Source: Mobilitalea sibirica
Lineage (GTDB): Bacteria; Bacillota; Clostridia; Lachnospirales; Lachnospiraceae
Length of the DNA: 64,000 bases
Direction of reading: 5' to 3'
NCBI RefSeq assembly: GCF_015999265.1
Contig: NZ_JAEAGR010000014.1
Span: 62,001 to 126,000 of the forward strand
In this document: in pieces, positions 51,492-60,865 of the stretch
Numbering within the stretch: position 1 is the stretch's first letter
Layout: each line of letters opens with the position of its first letter
The notes under the pieces: generated by a model
Database searches by the model: none
Seen by the model: only the letters and a program-made list of their open reading frames with translations
Told to the model about the DNA's origin: nothing
Translations under genes and position numbers: made by a program

Positions 51492-54400
51492 CTATCTCCT
51501 ATCACAATGCAGACATCGCATCGCTTCCGCCATAGCATTTAATTTATGAAACCCTAATACCACCTCATCAAAGGAATGCTTTCTATCCTCTTCATTCAAC
51601 ATCTCCTGAGGAAAACGCTTATGTGCAACCAACTCATCCTGATCAAAGATATCTGGAATATCAATCGGGTTCCCTTTGTTTAATATTCCCTTTCCTCCGA
51701 GATATTTATCAATCGAAATTGCAGCTTTCTTCCCATCTGCAATAGCCTGAATAACCGTATCCGGACCTCTTGTTACATCTCCACCTGCAAAAACACCTTC
51801 CATGGTAGTCATCAGGGTATCATCATCCACCACAAAGGTTCCCCAAGAGGTCACGTTAATTTCATCCTTATGGATAAACGGAAGATCGGAATACTGACTT
51901 ACCGCGGGTATTACCGTATCTACTTCAAGATAGAAATTTGAACCTTCAATGGGTACGGATTTTCTTCTTCCGCTCTTATCAAACTCACCCAATCTCATCT
52001 TAACACATTCAATCCTATCGATATTACCATCTTTTCCTTCAATAAATTTTACTGGTGCTGTCAGTTCAATAATATCAATGCCCTCACATACTGCTTCATG
52101 TATCTCATATTCCGATGCCGGCATTGCATCGATGGTTCGTCTATATAGGATTAGAACCTTCTCTGCTCCCAGACGAAGAGCAGTCCTTGCAGAATCAATG
52201 GCGGTATTGCCTCCTCCGATTACTGCCACTGCTTTACCAAGTTTCACTTCCCGTCCAAGATTTACATCCTTCAGAAAATCCAAACCATGTATGACTCCCG
52301 GCAGATCCTCTCCCGGGATATTCACTTTTTGTGGGAACTGGGTACCGGTTGCAATATAGATAGAATCGTACTTCATCTTAAGCTTTTTAAAGTCAATGTC
52401 CTTACCAATCTCTGTGTTAAGCTTAATATTTACACCGGCTTGTTCTATTAATTCAATTTCATGAGCCAAAACCTTCTTCGGAAGACGATATTCCGGAATT
52501 CCAAATGCCAGGACGCCTCCGGCAACCGGCTGGATTTCATATACATCTACCGCATACCCGATCCTAACCAGATAGTAAGCACAAGTTAAACCGGATGCTC
52601 CTGCACCGATAACCGCTACACTCTTACCGTTTTTGGGAAATACCACATCATTCTTATAGGGTGCTTCATTCTTATGGGCATAATCGGCTACAAAGCGTTT
52701 TAGATCAGCGATTGCTATCGCTTCATCCGTTGTACCCCTTCTGCATTTCATCTCACAGGGACGGGTACAGATACGACCGCAGACGGCCGGGAATGGGTTT
52801 TCCTGCTTAATAAGATGATAAGCATCCACGAATCTGCCCGCTGCTATTAAAGAAAGATATCCGGGAACATTTACATTGGCCGGACAGGTATTCTCACAAG
52901 GAGATATAAATAACTCCGAGCATACTCCGGCTCGGCAATATTTATTCTTAATATGTTCTTCAAATTCATGTCGAAAATATCTTATGGTGCTTAAGATAGG
53001 ATTAGGTGCAGACTGACCGAGACCGCACATGGCTGTATCTTTGATCGTTTCTCCCAGTTCTTCTAACAGCTCTATATCTCCTTCCTCTCCTTCTCCTCTG
53101 GTGATCCGTTCTAATATCTCCAACATTCTTTTCGTTCCGACTCTACAGGCAGTACATTTACCACAGGATTCATCCTGAATAAAGTCCATAAAATATCTGG
53201 CCGTGTCTACCATACAGGTGTCCTCGTTCATACCAATCAGCCCACCGGATCCCATGATGGCACCCAGTTTTGTGATTGATTCATAATCTGTTGAGACATT
53301 TAAGTTATCCTGGGTAATACATCCACCGGAGGGACCACCGATTTGTGCGGCCTTAAACTTCTTTTTATCCTTCATTCCTCCGCCAATGTTAAACAGAATA
53401 TCCCCCAACGGCTTTCCAATGGGTACCTCAATAATACCTGCGTTTACCACATCACCGGCAAGGGCATAGACCTTCGTCCCTTTACTATTCCCCGTTCCAA
53501 TTCCTGCATACCATTCACCGCCCTTAAGCAATATGGAGGATATCGCAGCAAAAGTTTCTACATTGTTAATAATCGTTGGTTTACCAAATAAACCTTTCTG
53601 AAATGGTAAGGGTGGTTTTTGTTTTGGTTCTCCTCGTTTACCCTCAATCGAAGACATTAATGCCGTTTCCTCACCGCATACAAAGGCTCCGGCTCCTATA
53701 CGGATCTCTAGGTCAAAGGAAAAATCACTACCAAATAACTTACATCCAAGCAGTCCATTCTTTCTTGCTTCCTCAATTGCAGCCGTAAGCCTCTCCACTG
53801 CGATTGGATACTCTGCTCTGACATAGACATAACCCATATTAGCTCCGATGGCGTATCCTCCAATCATCATGCCCTCGATTACTGTATGGGGATCTCCTTC
53901 AATAATACTACGGTCCATGAAAGCACCAGGATCTCCTTCATCTGCATTACATAATATGAATTTTTGATCACTTTCTGCCAGATAGCCTGATTCCCACTTT
54001 ACACCGGTGGGAAAACCGGCACCACCACGGCCTTTTAAACCGGATTTTTTCACTTCCTCAATTACTTCCTTTTGAGTTTTTTCTGTGATAGCTTTGGCAG
54101 CCGCCAAATAACCGTCTCTGGCAATATATGCTTCCAAGCTGCTATAATCCATAGCTCCGCAATTTCTCAAAGCAATTTTTACCTGTTCTTTAAAAAAATC
54201 TATATCATCTATGTTCGGTATATGTTTATTTAAAGAATGATCATAAAAAGTATGTTCTGTTAGAATCTTGTTATGTATGATATGATTTCTTATGACATCC
54301 CTTGCTATCTCAGGAGTCAGTTCCGTATAGAAGATCCGTTCCGGTAAAATAAGAACCACAGGACCAACCGCACAGGTTCCCATACACCCGGTTTCGTAAA

Positions 54401-54593
54401 CAATTACCTGCTCCTGTAAATCGTTCTTCTTTATCTCATCAACAATCGCATCTTTTACATCACTGCAATTAGAGGAAACACAACCGGCACCGCTGCATAC
54501 CAATACCTGATATTGATACTTGGAAAGCATCTCATTATATTCTACCTTAATCTGCTTCAAATCTTCTATTCTATTGATTATTTGACTTTTCAA
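51492..54593 (-). CDS. hydB: HydB-type NADH subunit fused to a GltD-like FAD/NADPH domain
   Basis: A 1033-residue fusion. Residues 30-85 are a thioredoxin-like 2Fe-2S domain (CSGAGCVSSNC, ETGCMGTCAVGP); 130-545 are NuoF-like with FMN/NADH loop GRGGAGFPTG (near 191) and the 4Fe-4S ESCGKCTACRVGT (near 478). Where HydB normally has a two-cluster ferredoxin tail, residues 555-1025 are a GltD/NfnL-type unit: cysteine clusters CENTCPANV and CGRICTRPCEMKC (near 569-620), FAD loop AVIGAGASGLTCAYYL (near 664) and dinucleotide loop AVIGGGNTAIDSA (near 794). The start is TTG with GGGAGG 8 bases upstream. Second subunit of the trimeric hydrogenase. Confidence 0.93.
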   Translation of the reverse strand: MKSQIINRIEDLKQIKVEYNEMLSKYQYQVLVCSGAGCVSSNCSDVKDAIVDEIKKNDLQEQVIVYETGCMGTCAVGPVVLILPERIFYTELTPEIARDVIRNHIIHNKILTEHTFYDHSLNKHIPNIDDIDFFKEQVKIALRNCGAMDYSSLEAYIARDGYLAAAKAITEKTQKEVIEEVKKSGLKGRGGAGFPTGVKWESGYLAESDQKFILCNADEGDPGAFMDRSIIEGDPHTVIEGMMIGGYAIGANMGYVYVRAEYPIAVERLTAAIEEARKNGLLGCKLFGSDFSFDLEIRIGAGAFVCGEETALMSSIEGKRGEPKQKPPLPFQKGLFGKPTIINNVETFAAISSILLKGGEWYAGIGTGNSKGTKVYALAGDVVNAGIIEVPIGKPLGDILFNIGGGMKDKKKFKAAQIGGPSGGCITQDNLNVSTDYESITKLGAIMGSGGLIGMNEDTCMVDTARYFMDFIQDESCGKCTACRVGTKRMLEILERITRGEGEEGDIELLEELGETIKDTAMCGLGQSAPNPILSTIRYFRHEFEEHIKNKYCRAGVCSELFISPCENTCPANVNVPGYLSLIAAGRFVDAYHLIKQENPFPAVCGRICTRPCEMKCRRGTTDEAIAIADLKRFVADYAHKNEAPYKNDVVFPKNGKSVAVIGAGASGLTCAYYLVRIGYAVDVYEIQPVAGGVLAFGIPEYRLPKKVLAHEIELIEQAGVNIKLNTEIGKDIDFKKLKMKYDSIYIATGTQFPQKVNIPGEDLPGVIHGLDFLKDVNLGREVKLGKAVAVIGGGNTAIDSARTALRLGAEKVLILYRRTIDAMPASEYEIHEAVCEGIDIIELTAPVKFIEGKDGNIDRIECVKMRLGEFDKSGRRKSVPIEGSNFYLEVDTVIPAVSQYSDLPFIHKDEINVTSWGTFVVDDDTLMTTMEGVFAGGDVTRGPDTVIQAIADGKKAAISIDKYLGGKGILNKGNPIDIPDIFDQDELVAHKRFPQEMLNEEDRKHSFDEVVLGFHKLNAMAEAMRCLHCDRR

Positions 54594-54614
54594 CCGCTTC
54601 ACCTCCCAAATGAT

Positions 54615-55112
54615 TTAATATTTCGATAAAATGGATTCTAACTTATTTACATTGACCTGTTTGTAAACCACGTCATCAATCATAATCGCCGGCGCCAGAC
54701 CACAGGCCCCTATGCACCGTGCAATCTCAAAAGTGAATTTGCCGTCCTTCGTCGTCTCACCAAGTTGAACCTCCAGTATGTCCTGAAGACGTTCCACCAG
54801 CTTCTTTCCTCCTCTTACATAACAGGCAGTGCCCATACAAACCCTTATGGTATGTTTTCCTCTGGGTTTAGTTGAGAAAAAGGAATAGAACGTAATAACT
54901 CCGGACACTTCAGACAAGGGTTTATTTAGAGAGCCGGCTATGAATCTTTGTAAGTCAAGGGGTAAATGGCCATAGATTTCCTGCGCATGATGTAGAATTT
55001 GTATCAAGCTACCTTCTTTGTCCTTATATAGGTCAATGATGTTGGCTATCTCGTCGTATTTTTGTGTATCATCCTGTGTACAGCAGCTGCAGTTGTTAGA
55101 TTTCACGCTCAT
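54615..55112 (-). CDS. hydC: Hydrogenase subunit HydC (NuoE-like)
   Basis: A 165-residue thioredoxin-fold 2Fe-2S protein: TFYSFFSTKPRGKHTIRVCMGTACYVRGGKKLVE and ARCIGACGLAPAIMID give the four cluster cysteines. It carries electrons between HydB and HydA. A Cys-rich N terminus (NNCSCCTQD) is extra. First gene of hydCBA, 12 bases from hydB, with AAGGAGG. Confidence 0.95.
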   Translation of the reverse strand: MSVKSNNCSCCTQDDTQKYDEIANIIDLYKDKEGSLIQILHHAQEIYGHLPLDLQRFIAGSLNKPLSEVSGVITFYSFFSTKPRGKHTIRVCMGTACYVRGGKKLVERLQDILEVQLGETTKDGKFTFEIARCIGACGLAPAIMIDDVVYKQVNVNKLESILSKY

Positions 55113-55179
55113 TTTTGACCTCCTTGTTTATATTTCTCATCGATTTGTATGATATATTTTTAACAAAATATACAACAAA

Positions 55180-55207
55180 ATTATACCATATTCAGCCAAA
55201 TTTACAA
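55180..55207 (-). promoter_or_regulatory. Promoter of the hydCBA operon
   Basis: Minus strand: TATAAT (55180-55185) with extended TGG upstream, 16-base spacer and -35 TTGTAA (55202-55207). A TTAACAA half-site near 55160 resembles half of a Rex box, but the other half is missing, so redox control is only a guess. Confidence 0.6.
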
Positions 55208-55443
55208 TACAATTAGAACCATTAATTATATGTTTATATACAAATAGAAACAAACAGTAACAATTAACATTTTCTTTCTAAAATATAAACACGAAAATAC
55301 ACGAATTATCTGAATATGTATGAACATTTCGTCTTTTATCCATTTAATCATCTGTTATTAGTTTGTTACATTATTAATTATATGTTTATTATAACTTCTG
55401 TTACTATATTGTCACAAATATAAAAAGCTCTGAATACTGTAAA

Positions 55444-55490
55444 ATATGTTTCATAATAAGCCTTTTTATAAAGCTTATTATGAAACATAT
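55444..55490 (-). terminator. Terminator after the FMN-binding lipoprotein gene
   Basis: Perfect 18-bp arms (ATATGTTTCATAATAAGC and complement) around an 11-base loop, then TTTTAC on the minus strand. The rest of the 55208-55598 gap is AT-rich with no gene. Confidence 0.85.
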
Positions 55491-55598
55491 AATCATATTC
55501 TGAGCTTGCTTTGCGTTATTACTGAAATATATATTCTAGTACTATTACAATTACATACATTGAACTACCATTCATAGGCAGCTTTAAAATCATATAAC

Positions 55599-56189
55599 CT
55601 ATTCTTTCGCCTCGAACAAAATATAACTCATTACCGTCTTGAATTTTCGATTGGTCCAAGTCGCACCGGAAACTGCATCAACCTCTTCTAAATCCTGGGT
55701 CTCGATTAGTTTTTCAGCGTATCCCCTGGAGCCATTCCAATCGTCACGGCTTTGCTGCATATATAAATCATTCCCCTCATATACCTCTTCATAGGTTTCA
55801 TCAAAAGGTCGGTCATCTCTATAGGTATCAAATATCGTCCAATCCACTTTAGCAATTTTACCATTCTCTATTGTAACAGTTCCCTTGGTTTTAAAGCCTT
55901 CCGCATCAGCCACGGTTTCATATTCATAAGTTCCGTCTTTATAAGCTATGTTTATATCTCCATCATTTTCGGAAGTATTCTCTACCACTTTACTATCATC
56001 ATCGGATGCTTCTTCCATTACATTATTTTCTGCTTCGACCTCATCCTCTTTGGGGTTGTTTTGTGTATTCTCTGTAGTTGAATTGTCCGTTACAGTAGTA
56101 TTATCCTTTTCTTGCTCTTCCTCCTTTGTACACCCAGTCATCAACACAAGTAGTGAACACGATAATAAAAATACTAATAATTTCTTCAT
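55599..56189 (-). CDS. Lipoprotein with FMN-binding domain
   Basis: A 196-residue lipoprotein: signal peptide with lipobox LMTGC (Cys 20), a 65-residue acidic Asn/Thr/Glu-rich linker, then an FMN-binding domain with YKDGTYEYET and EVDAVSGATWTNRKF. D-A-V-S-G-A-T is the site where ApbE attaches FMN through Thr. It is an extracellular electron-transfer flavoprotein, as in RnfG/NqrC and extracellular-electron-transfer proteins. ApbE is not in this window. AAGGGGG precedes the ATG. Confidence 0.9.
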   Translation of the reverse strand: MKKLLVFLLSCSLLVLMTGCTKEEEQEKDNTTVTDNSTTENTQNNPKEDEVEAENNVMEEASDDDSKVVENTSENDGDINIAYKDGTYEYETVADAEGFKTKGTVTIENGKIAKVDWTIFDTYRDDRPFDETYEEVYEGNDLYMQQSRDDWNGSRGYAEKLIETQDLEEVDAVSGATWTNRKFKTVMSYILFEAKE

Positions 56190-56522
56190 ATATATCCCCC
56201 TTTTTGATCAAATATTCACATATAGAGAATCGAACACTTTCCATAGTATATACAGAAGATGTTCTTAGTGGATCTGCTGTTACAAAACTACATCTGGTTG
56301 CATTTTATTTATATTCCCGAAACAGTTTTTCATAGAATCCGATCTTATATGTGATATAACTTTAATACCGGTTGCTCTCATTTTATCACCAGTAAAATAT
56401 CCATACAACTATATCAGCAGACATCATATAATTATAGGGATATTTTAAATATTTTGTGGGATATCAGCTGAGCATTATAAAGATTTTCAATATTCTAAAT
56501 CAATCAAAGAAATATTATTTAC
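56190..56522. other. Promoter-bearing gap upstream of the lipoprotein
   Basis: A minus-strand TATACT (56245-56250) is the best -10, without a clear -35. I see nothing else here. Confidence 0.4.
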
Positions 56523-56783
56523 TTATAAGATATCCTCCAAAGATAAATCGATGCTACAGAGCCATAAGGAGAATAGAGGCATCGATACTCCTGCATTCTG
56601 GCCCAGATTGTACGAGCCGCTTTTAAAGATATTTGCTGACCTATAATTACTTTCATTAATGCCAAACAAATCCGGTATAAAGACCCTTTCTATCTTTACA
56701 ATACGATCTATGGCAGCTCCTAAAGCTTTGTCCGCCTGTTTTAAATAGTTCATTTCCTTCGACCCATATTTGGCATTTTAGTC
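56523..56783 (-). pseudogene. Frameshifted N-terminal remnant of a DNA-3-methyladenine glycosylase (AlkA type)
   Basis: The first frame reads YLKQADKALGAAIDRIVKIE then RVFIPDLFGINE, matching the AlkA N-terminal helices (D-K-x-L-x-x-x-I-x-R-I-x-x-I-E-R-x-V-I-P-D-L-F). After the frame changes near 56662 it continues MKVIIGQQISLKAARTIWAR, the family G-Q-Q-I-S-x-K-A-A segment, then stops. The helix-hairpin-helix and catalytic Asp are gone. The gene is broken. Confidence 0.75.
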
Positions 56784-56978
56784 CCTACTTTCATAATCCT
56801 TTACCTTCTGTTTTTTTATAATCCTATCATAGTCCAAGGATTTAAATTGATACTAAACTCTACTCTTCTATCAAACATTTTCTACAAATTTGATTGTAAT
56901 GATAAACTGATCTCCTTTCATATTTCATAAAATTATTGATTTATCCACGATATGGTATTATTTTTATATATGTTATGC

Positions 56979-56984
56979 TATAAT
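56979..56984 (+). promoter_or_regulatory. Extended -10 of the fprA gene
   Basis: TGCTATAATC: extended TGN plus TATAAT, about 150 bases upstream of fprA. No matching -35 is clear. The remaining part of 56784-57131 shows no gene. Confidence 0.5.
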
Positions 56985-57131
56985 CTATCTGACAGGTTGT
57001 TCATGATTTATTTCATTTACAAAGAATAAAAAACCTGCACTTAGGCTAGTTTAATTATGATTCATTACAACCTATCAAAAACAACAAAGCATACAATAAT
57101 AAATTAATTCATAAGAAAAGGAGGTACTTAT

Positions 57132-58352
57132 ATGCATTGTGTTCATGAAATTTCACCTAATATTTATTGGGTAGGAGGAAATGACAGACGATTAGAACGA
57201 TTTGAAAATATGTTTCCACTACCTAACGGTGTTTCTTATAATTCATATTTGATCATGGATGAAAAAACAGCCTTGATTGATACGGTGGACGAGGCAATCA
57301 GTGCATTATATCTTGAAAATGTAACTCATGTTTTAGGATCTCGTAAACTTGATTATCTGGTGATTAACCATATGGAACCGGATCATTGTGCCAATATAGA
57401 AGAAATTGTTCGTCGATTTCCTGAGATTCAAGTGATAGGGAATCCAAAAACCTTTCAATATTTCAGACAGTATTACAGTCTTGATATGTCATCGAATTAT
57501 CTGGAAGTAAATGAAGGACAGGAAATCTCATTAGGGGAGCACACCTTACGTTTTTATATGGCTCCCATGGTACATTGGCCTGAGGTTATGTTCACTTACG
57601 AAATATCCAAAGGTGTTTTATTTGCTGCTGATGCCTTTGGCTCCTTTGGCGCAATATCAGGGAATTTATTCGCTGACGAGGTGGAATTTGATAACGTATT
57701 CTTAGATGAAGCCAGACGTTATTATTCCAATATTGTAGGAAGATATGGGTCCCAGGTACAAGCAATCCTGAAAAAACTTGCCGGAGCTGAGATTAATATG
57801 TTATGTTCCTTACACGGATTAATCTGGCGGGGAGATAAGATACCATATATTCTTGATAAATATGACAAGTGGAGCCGTTATCTGCCCGAGAAAAAAGGGG
57901 TGGTATTAATTTATGCCTCCATGTATGGCAATACGGAGAATGCTATGAATGCTTTAGCCATCAAACTTTCCAAGCGGGGCGTTAAGGATATGCGTATGTA
58001 TGATGTATCCAAAACCCATCCCTCTTATATCATTTCCGATATATGGAAATACAGCCATATGGTAATTGGATCACCAACCTATAACATGCACCTTTACTTT
58101 GTTATGGATTCCTTACTTCGTGAGCTGGCTGTACTCGGAATTAAAAATCGAAAAGCTGCTTTAATCGGTAATCATACCTGGTCAAGCTCGGCAATCAAAG
58201 GAATGCTTGAAATCGTTGAAGGAATGAAGGGCGGAGTGGAAGTCATTGGTACTCCCTTGGATATTCGCTCAACCCTAAAGCCCGAACGGGAACCGGAGTT
58301 AGATGAATTGGCCGATGCAATCTATGCTTCACTTATAGAATTAGAAGATTGA
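57132..58352 (+). CDS. A-type flavoprotein FprA (diiron flavodoxin)
   Basis: A 406-residue A-type flavoprotein. The metallo-beta-lactamase-like domain has diiron ligands H80, E82, D84, H85 (NHMEPDH), H148 (MVHWPE), D167 and H228 (LCSLHGL). The flavodoxin domain, from about 255, has ASMYGNTENAMNAL. These cytoplasmic enzymes reduce O2 to water or NO to N2O, protecting anaerobes. AAAGGAGG precedes the ATG. The stop codon TGA at 58350-58352 is shared with the first unit of the 77-bp repeat array. Confidence 0.95.
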   Translation: MHCVHEISPNIYWVGGNDRRLERFENMFPLPNGVSYNSYLIMDEKTALIDTVDEAISALYLENVTHVLGSRKLDYLVINHMEPDHCANIEEIVRRFPEIQVIGNPKTFQYFRQYYSLDMSSNYLEVNEGQEISLGEHTLRFYMAPMVHWPEVMFTYEISKGVLFAADAFGSFGAISGNLFADEVEFDNVFLDEARRYYSNIVGRYGSQVQAILKKLAGAEINMLCSLHGLIWRGDKIPYILDKYDKWSRYLPEKKGVVLIYASMYGNTENAMNALAIKLSKRGVKDMRMYDVSKTHPSYIISDIWKYSHMVIGSPTYNMHLYFVMDSLLRELAVLGIKNRKAALIGNHTWSSSAIKGMLEIVEGMKGGVEVIGTPLDIRSTLKPEREPELDELADAIYASLIELED

Positions 58353-58813
58353 CATACAGCTTTTGCATGCTAGCTTGCATTTAGTAGTTCTTTAAGTGTC
58401 AAAAGCTGCTGTGCACTTTCTATATAAGACATATGGCTTTTGCATGCTAGCTTGCATTTAGTAGTTCTATAAGTGTCAAAAGCTGCTACGCACTTTCTAT
58501 ATAAGACATATGGCTTTTGCATGCTAGCTTGCATTTAGTAGTGCTATAAGTGTCAAAAGCTGCTGCGCACTTTCTATATAAGACATATGGCTTTTGCATG
58601 CTAGCTTGCATTTAGTAGTTCTATAAGTGTCAAAAGCTGCTACGCACTTTCTTTATAAGACATATGGCTTTTGCATGCTAGCTTGCATTTAGTAGTTCTA
58701 TAAGTGTCAAAAGCTGCTACGCACTTTCTATATAAGACATATGGCTTTTGCATGCTAGCTTGCATAGCCATATGTCTTATATAGAAAGCACCTTCGGTGC
58801 TTTTGACACTTAT
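58351..58813 (+). repeat. 77-bp tandem repeat array ending in an inverted copy
   Basis: Five exact-length 77-bp units (58351-58427, 58428-58504, 58505-58581, 58582-58658, 58659-58735) differing at only a few bases, then a partial sixth unit. Each has GACATATGGC, the dyad TTGCATGCTAGCTTGCAT, and AAGTGTCAAAAGC-GCACTTTCTATATAAG. After the sixth unit's dyad, the sequence turns back on itself: 58766-58813 is the reverse complement of 58700-58746 apart from a short centre (CACCTTCGGTG, itself a hairpin). The whole lies in the fprA 3' end. Noncoding. Confidence 0.93.
58700..58813 (+). terminator. Large terminal hairpin of the array
   Basis: Arms of about 47 bases pair around a 19-base loop; within the right arm AAAGCACC-TTC-GGTGCTTTT is a compact stem-loop followed by TTTT. 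It may end fprA transcription. The function of the array is unknown. Confidence 0.6.
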
Positions 58814-58877
58814 TGGTATATGTAAGATAAATTAATAGTAAGCTATATTCCATTTTATATCACATTGGAGGTTATTT

Positions 58878-59651
58878 ATGAAAAACAAATTAATTGATAG
58901 AATAAAAAGACGGCGTAAATGGATCTCCATCATATATTTTATATTAAGATTATCTGTGATATTGATTATGTTGGATCAGTTAAGGGAAAGAAACTATGAA
59001 AATGTATTCCTATGTATACTTACTTTGATTTTATTCTTTGTACCTAGCTTTATTGAAAAAAAAATTCATATTGATATTCCTGATACCTTAGAAACGATTA
59101 TTCTTTTATTTATATTCTCTGCAGAAATTCTCGGTGAGATTAATTCCTATTACTTAATCTTTCCCTACTGGGATACTATTCTACATACGCTTAACGGTTT
59201 TCTTGCAGCGGCTATCGGCTTTTCCTTGATTGATATCCTCAATAAAAATGACCGTTTTGCCATTTCCTTATCTCCGCTTTTTGTTGCTTTGGTAGCTTTT
59301 TGCTTTTCCATGACAATCGGGGTTGTATGGGAATTCTTTGAATATATTATGGATACTTTTTTCGGTACTGACATGCAAAAGGATACACTCCTTACTTCAT
59401 TTCGGTCCGTATTACTTAATCCAAACGGTCATAATGTACCTCAAAAGATTAACATCGATAGTATCATAATTAATAATGAACCATGGAAGGCTTATATTGA
59501 TATTGGTCTGATTGATACCATGATGGATTTATTCGTTAATTTTATTGGAGCATTTGTATTTTCCGTATTCGGATATTTTTATATAAAAAGAAGAGGTAAG
59601 AGTTCTTTTTTAAAAAGGTTTATCTTAAGAGTTTATGATGAAAAGGAATAA
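58878..59651 (+). CDS. Polytopic membrane protein, YjdF/DUF2238-like
   Basis: A 257-residue protein with six or seven transmembrane helices. WDTILHTLNGFLAAAIGFSL (near 95) and TIGVVWEFFEYIMDTFFGTDMQKD (near 148) hold membrane-embedded His, Glu and Asp residues. The set resembles DUF2238 (YjdF-type) proteins, which have no known function. GGAGG lies upstream. It follows the repeat array and shares the strand with fprA. Confidence 0.65.
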   Translation: MKNKLIDRIKRRRKWISIIYFILRLSVILIMLDQLRERNYENVFLCILTLILFFVPSFIEKKIHIDIPDTLETIILLFIFSAEILGEINSYYLIFPYWDTILHTLNGFLAAAIGFSLIDILNKNDRFAISLSPLFVALVAFCFSMTIGVVWEFFEYIMDTFFGTDMQKDTLLTSFRSVLLNPNGHNVPQKINIDSIIINNEPWKAYIDIGLIDTMMDLFVNFIGAFVFSVFGYFYIKRRGKSSFLKRFILRVYDEKE

Positions 59652-59808
59652 TTTACATGTCTTAATTTATCTAATGAAAGCTCACAAAAAAGGTCAAAAT
59701 ACTAATTAATAATATTTTTTATAGGATTTTCCTTGATTGTTTTCATAACATTGATATAATAGTAAATAAATATATAACTATACTTAAATTTTACGAGGAG
59801 ATTTTAAT

Positions 59809-60792
59809 ATGGAAAAACTCACGAAACCTAATGAACCTTTAGTAACACATATTTTTACTGCTGACCCTTCTGCGCATGTATTTGAAGGAAAGCTCTATAT
59901 CTATCCTTCCCATGACCTGGCCCATGATTGCGAAGACAATGATAACGGTGACCAATATGCAATGGAAGATTATCATGTATTATCTATGGATAATTTCAAT
60001 TCCCCCTGCGTTGACCATGGCGAAGCACTTCATGTAAAAGACGTTCCTTGGGCAAGTAAACAAATGTGGGCTCCTGATGCTGCTTATAAAAATGATACCT
60101 ATTATTTATACTTCCCTGCAAGGGATAAAGATGGCATTTTCCGCATCGGTGTTGCAACCAGCAAAAGCCCTGCCGGACCTTTTACACCTCAGCCTGATTA
60201 TATTCCAGGTAGCTTTAGTATCGATCCTGCGGTACTGGTTGATGATGATAACAAAGCTTACTGCTATTTTGGCGGTCTCTGGGGTGGACAATTAGAAAAA
60301 TGGCAAACCGGAACCTTTAAACCGGATGCGGAAGGTCCTGATTTAAACGCACCTGCCTTGGGACCCAGAGTGGCTGAATTAAGTGAAGATATGCTTACCT
60401 TTAAAGAAAGCCCGATGAATATTTCCATCGTTGATGAAGACGGCAACCCTATTCCTGCCGGTGATGAGGATAGAAGATTTTTCGAAGGTCCTTGGGTTCA
60501 TAAATATAACGGTTATTACTATCTTTCCTATTCTACAGGAACAACTCACTATCTTGCTTATGCAATCAGCAAAGATCCAAAAGGTCCTTTCACTTACAAA
60601 GGTAGAATACTTGAACCTGTACTTGGATGGACAACACACCACTCCATCGTAGAGTTTGAGGGCAAGTGGTATCTGTTCTATCATGACTGTAGCTTATCCG
60701 GCGGCGTGAACCACAAACGCTGTGTGAAATATACCGAGCTCAAGTATAATGAGGACGGAACTATTCAAACCATTAAACCTTACGACAATTAA
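59809..60792 (+). CDS. Glycoside hydrolase family 43 (beta-xylosidase/arabinofuranosidase type)
   Basis: A 327-residue five-bladed beta-propeller glycosidase of GH43, without a signal peptide, so it acts inside the cell on imported xylo- or arabino-oligosaccharides. Catalytic residues: Asp19 (TADPSAHVFEG), Asp139 as the pKa modulator (SIDPAVLVDDD) and Glu226 (FFEGPWV). WAPDAAYKNDTYYLYF is the second blade. The ribosome site is GAGGAG. Monocistronic, ending in a strong terminator. Confidence 0.94.
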   Translation: MEKLTKPNEPLVTHIFTADPSAHVFEGKLYIYPSHDLAHDCEDNDNGDQYAMEDYHVLSMDNFNSPCVDHGEALHVKDVPWASKQMWAPDAAYKNDTYYLYFPARDKDGIFRIGVATSKSPAGPFTPQPDYIPGSFSIDPAVLVDDDNKAYCYFGGLWGGQLEKWQTGTFKPDAEGPDLNAPALGPRVAELSEDMLTFKESPMNISIVDEDGNPIPAGDEDRRFFEGPWVHKYNGYYYLSYSTGTTHYLAYAISKDPKGPFTYKGRILEPVLGWTTHHSIVEFEGKWYLFYHDCSLSGGVNHKRCVKYTELKYNEDGTIQTIKPYDN

Positions 60793-60845
60793 TAGTAATC
60801 AAGGTATGTTCATTAAAAAGTAAGTAAACAAGATGAAACGGTAAA
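60793..60845 (+). repeat. Second copy of the dispersed element seen near 18415
   Basis: TAGTAATCAAG, TATGTTCA, GTAAACAAGATGAA and GTAA occur in the same order as at 18415-18470 with different intervening bases. It starts at the GH43 stop codon. Confidence 0.6.
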
Positions 60846-60865
60846 CACTTCATTTATTATAAAGT

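Noticed and set aside
55140-55175. Rex (NADH-sensing) operator upstream of hydCBA
   Set aside because: Only one TTAACAA half-site is present, and the partner half-site does not match.
58351-58813. CRISPR array
   Set aside because: The units are contiguous 77-bp tandem copies without variable spacers.
60077-60684. Several open frames overlapping the GH43 gene on both strands
   Set aside because: They are shadows of a gene with clear catalytic motifs and have no ribosome sites.
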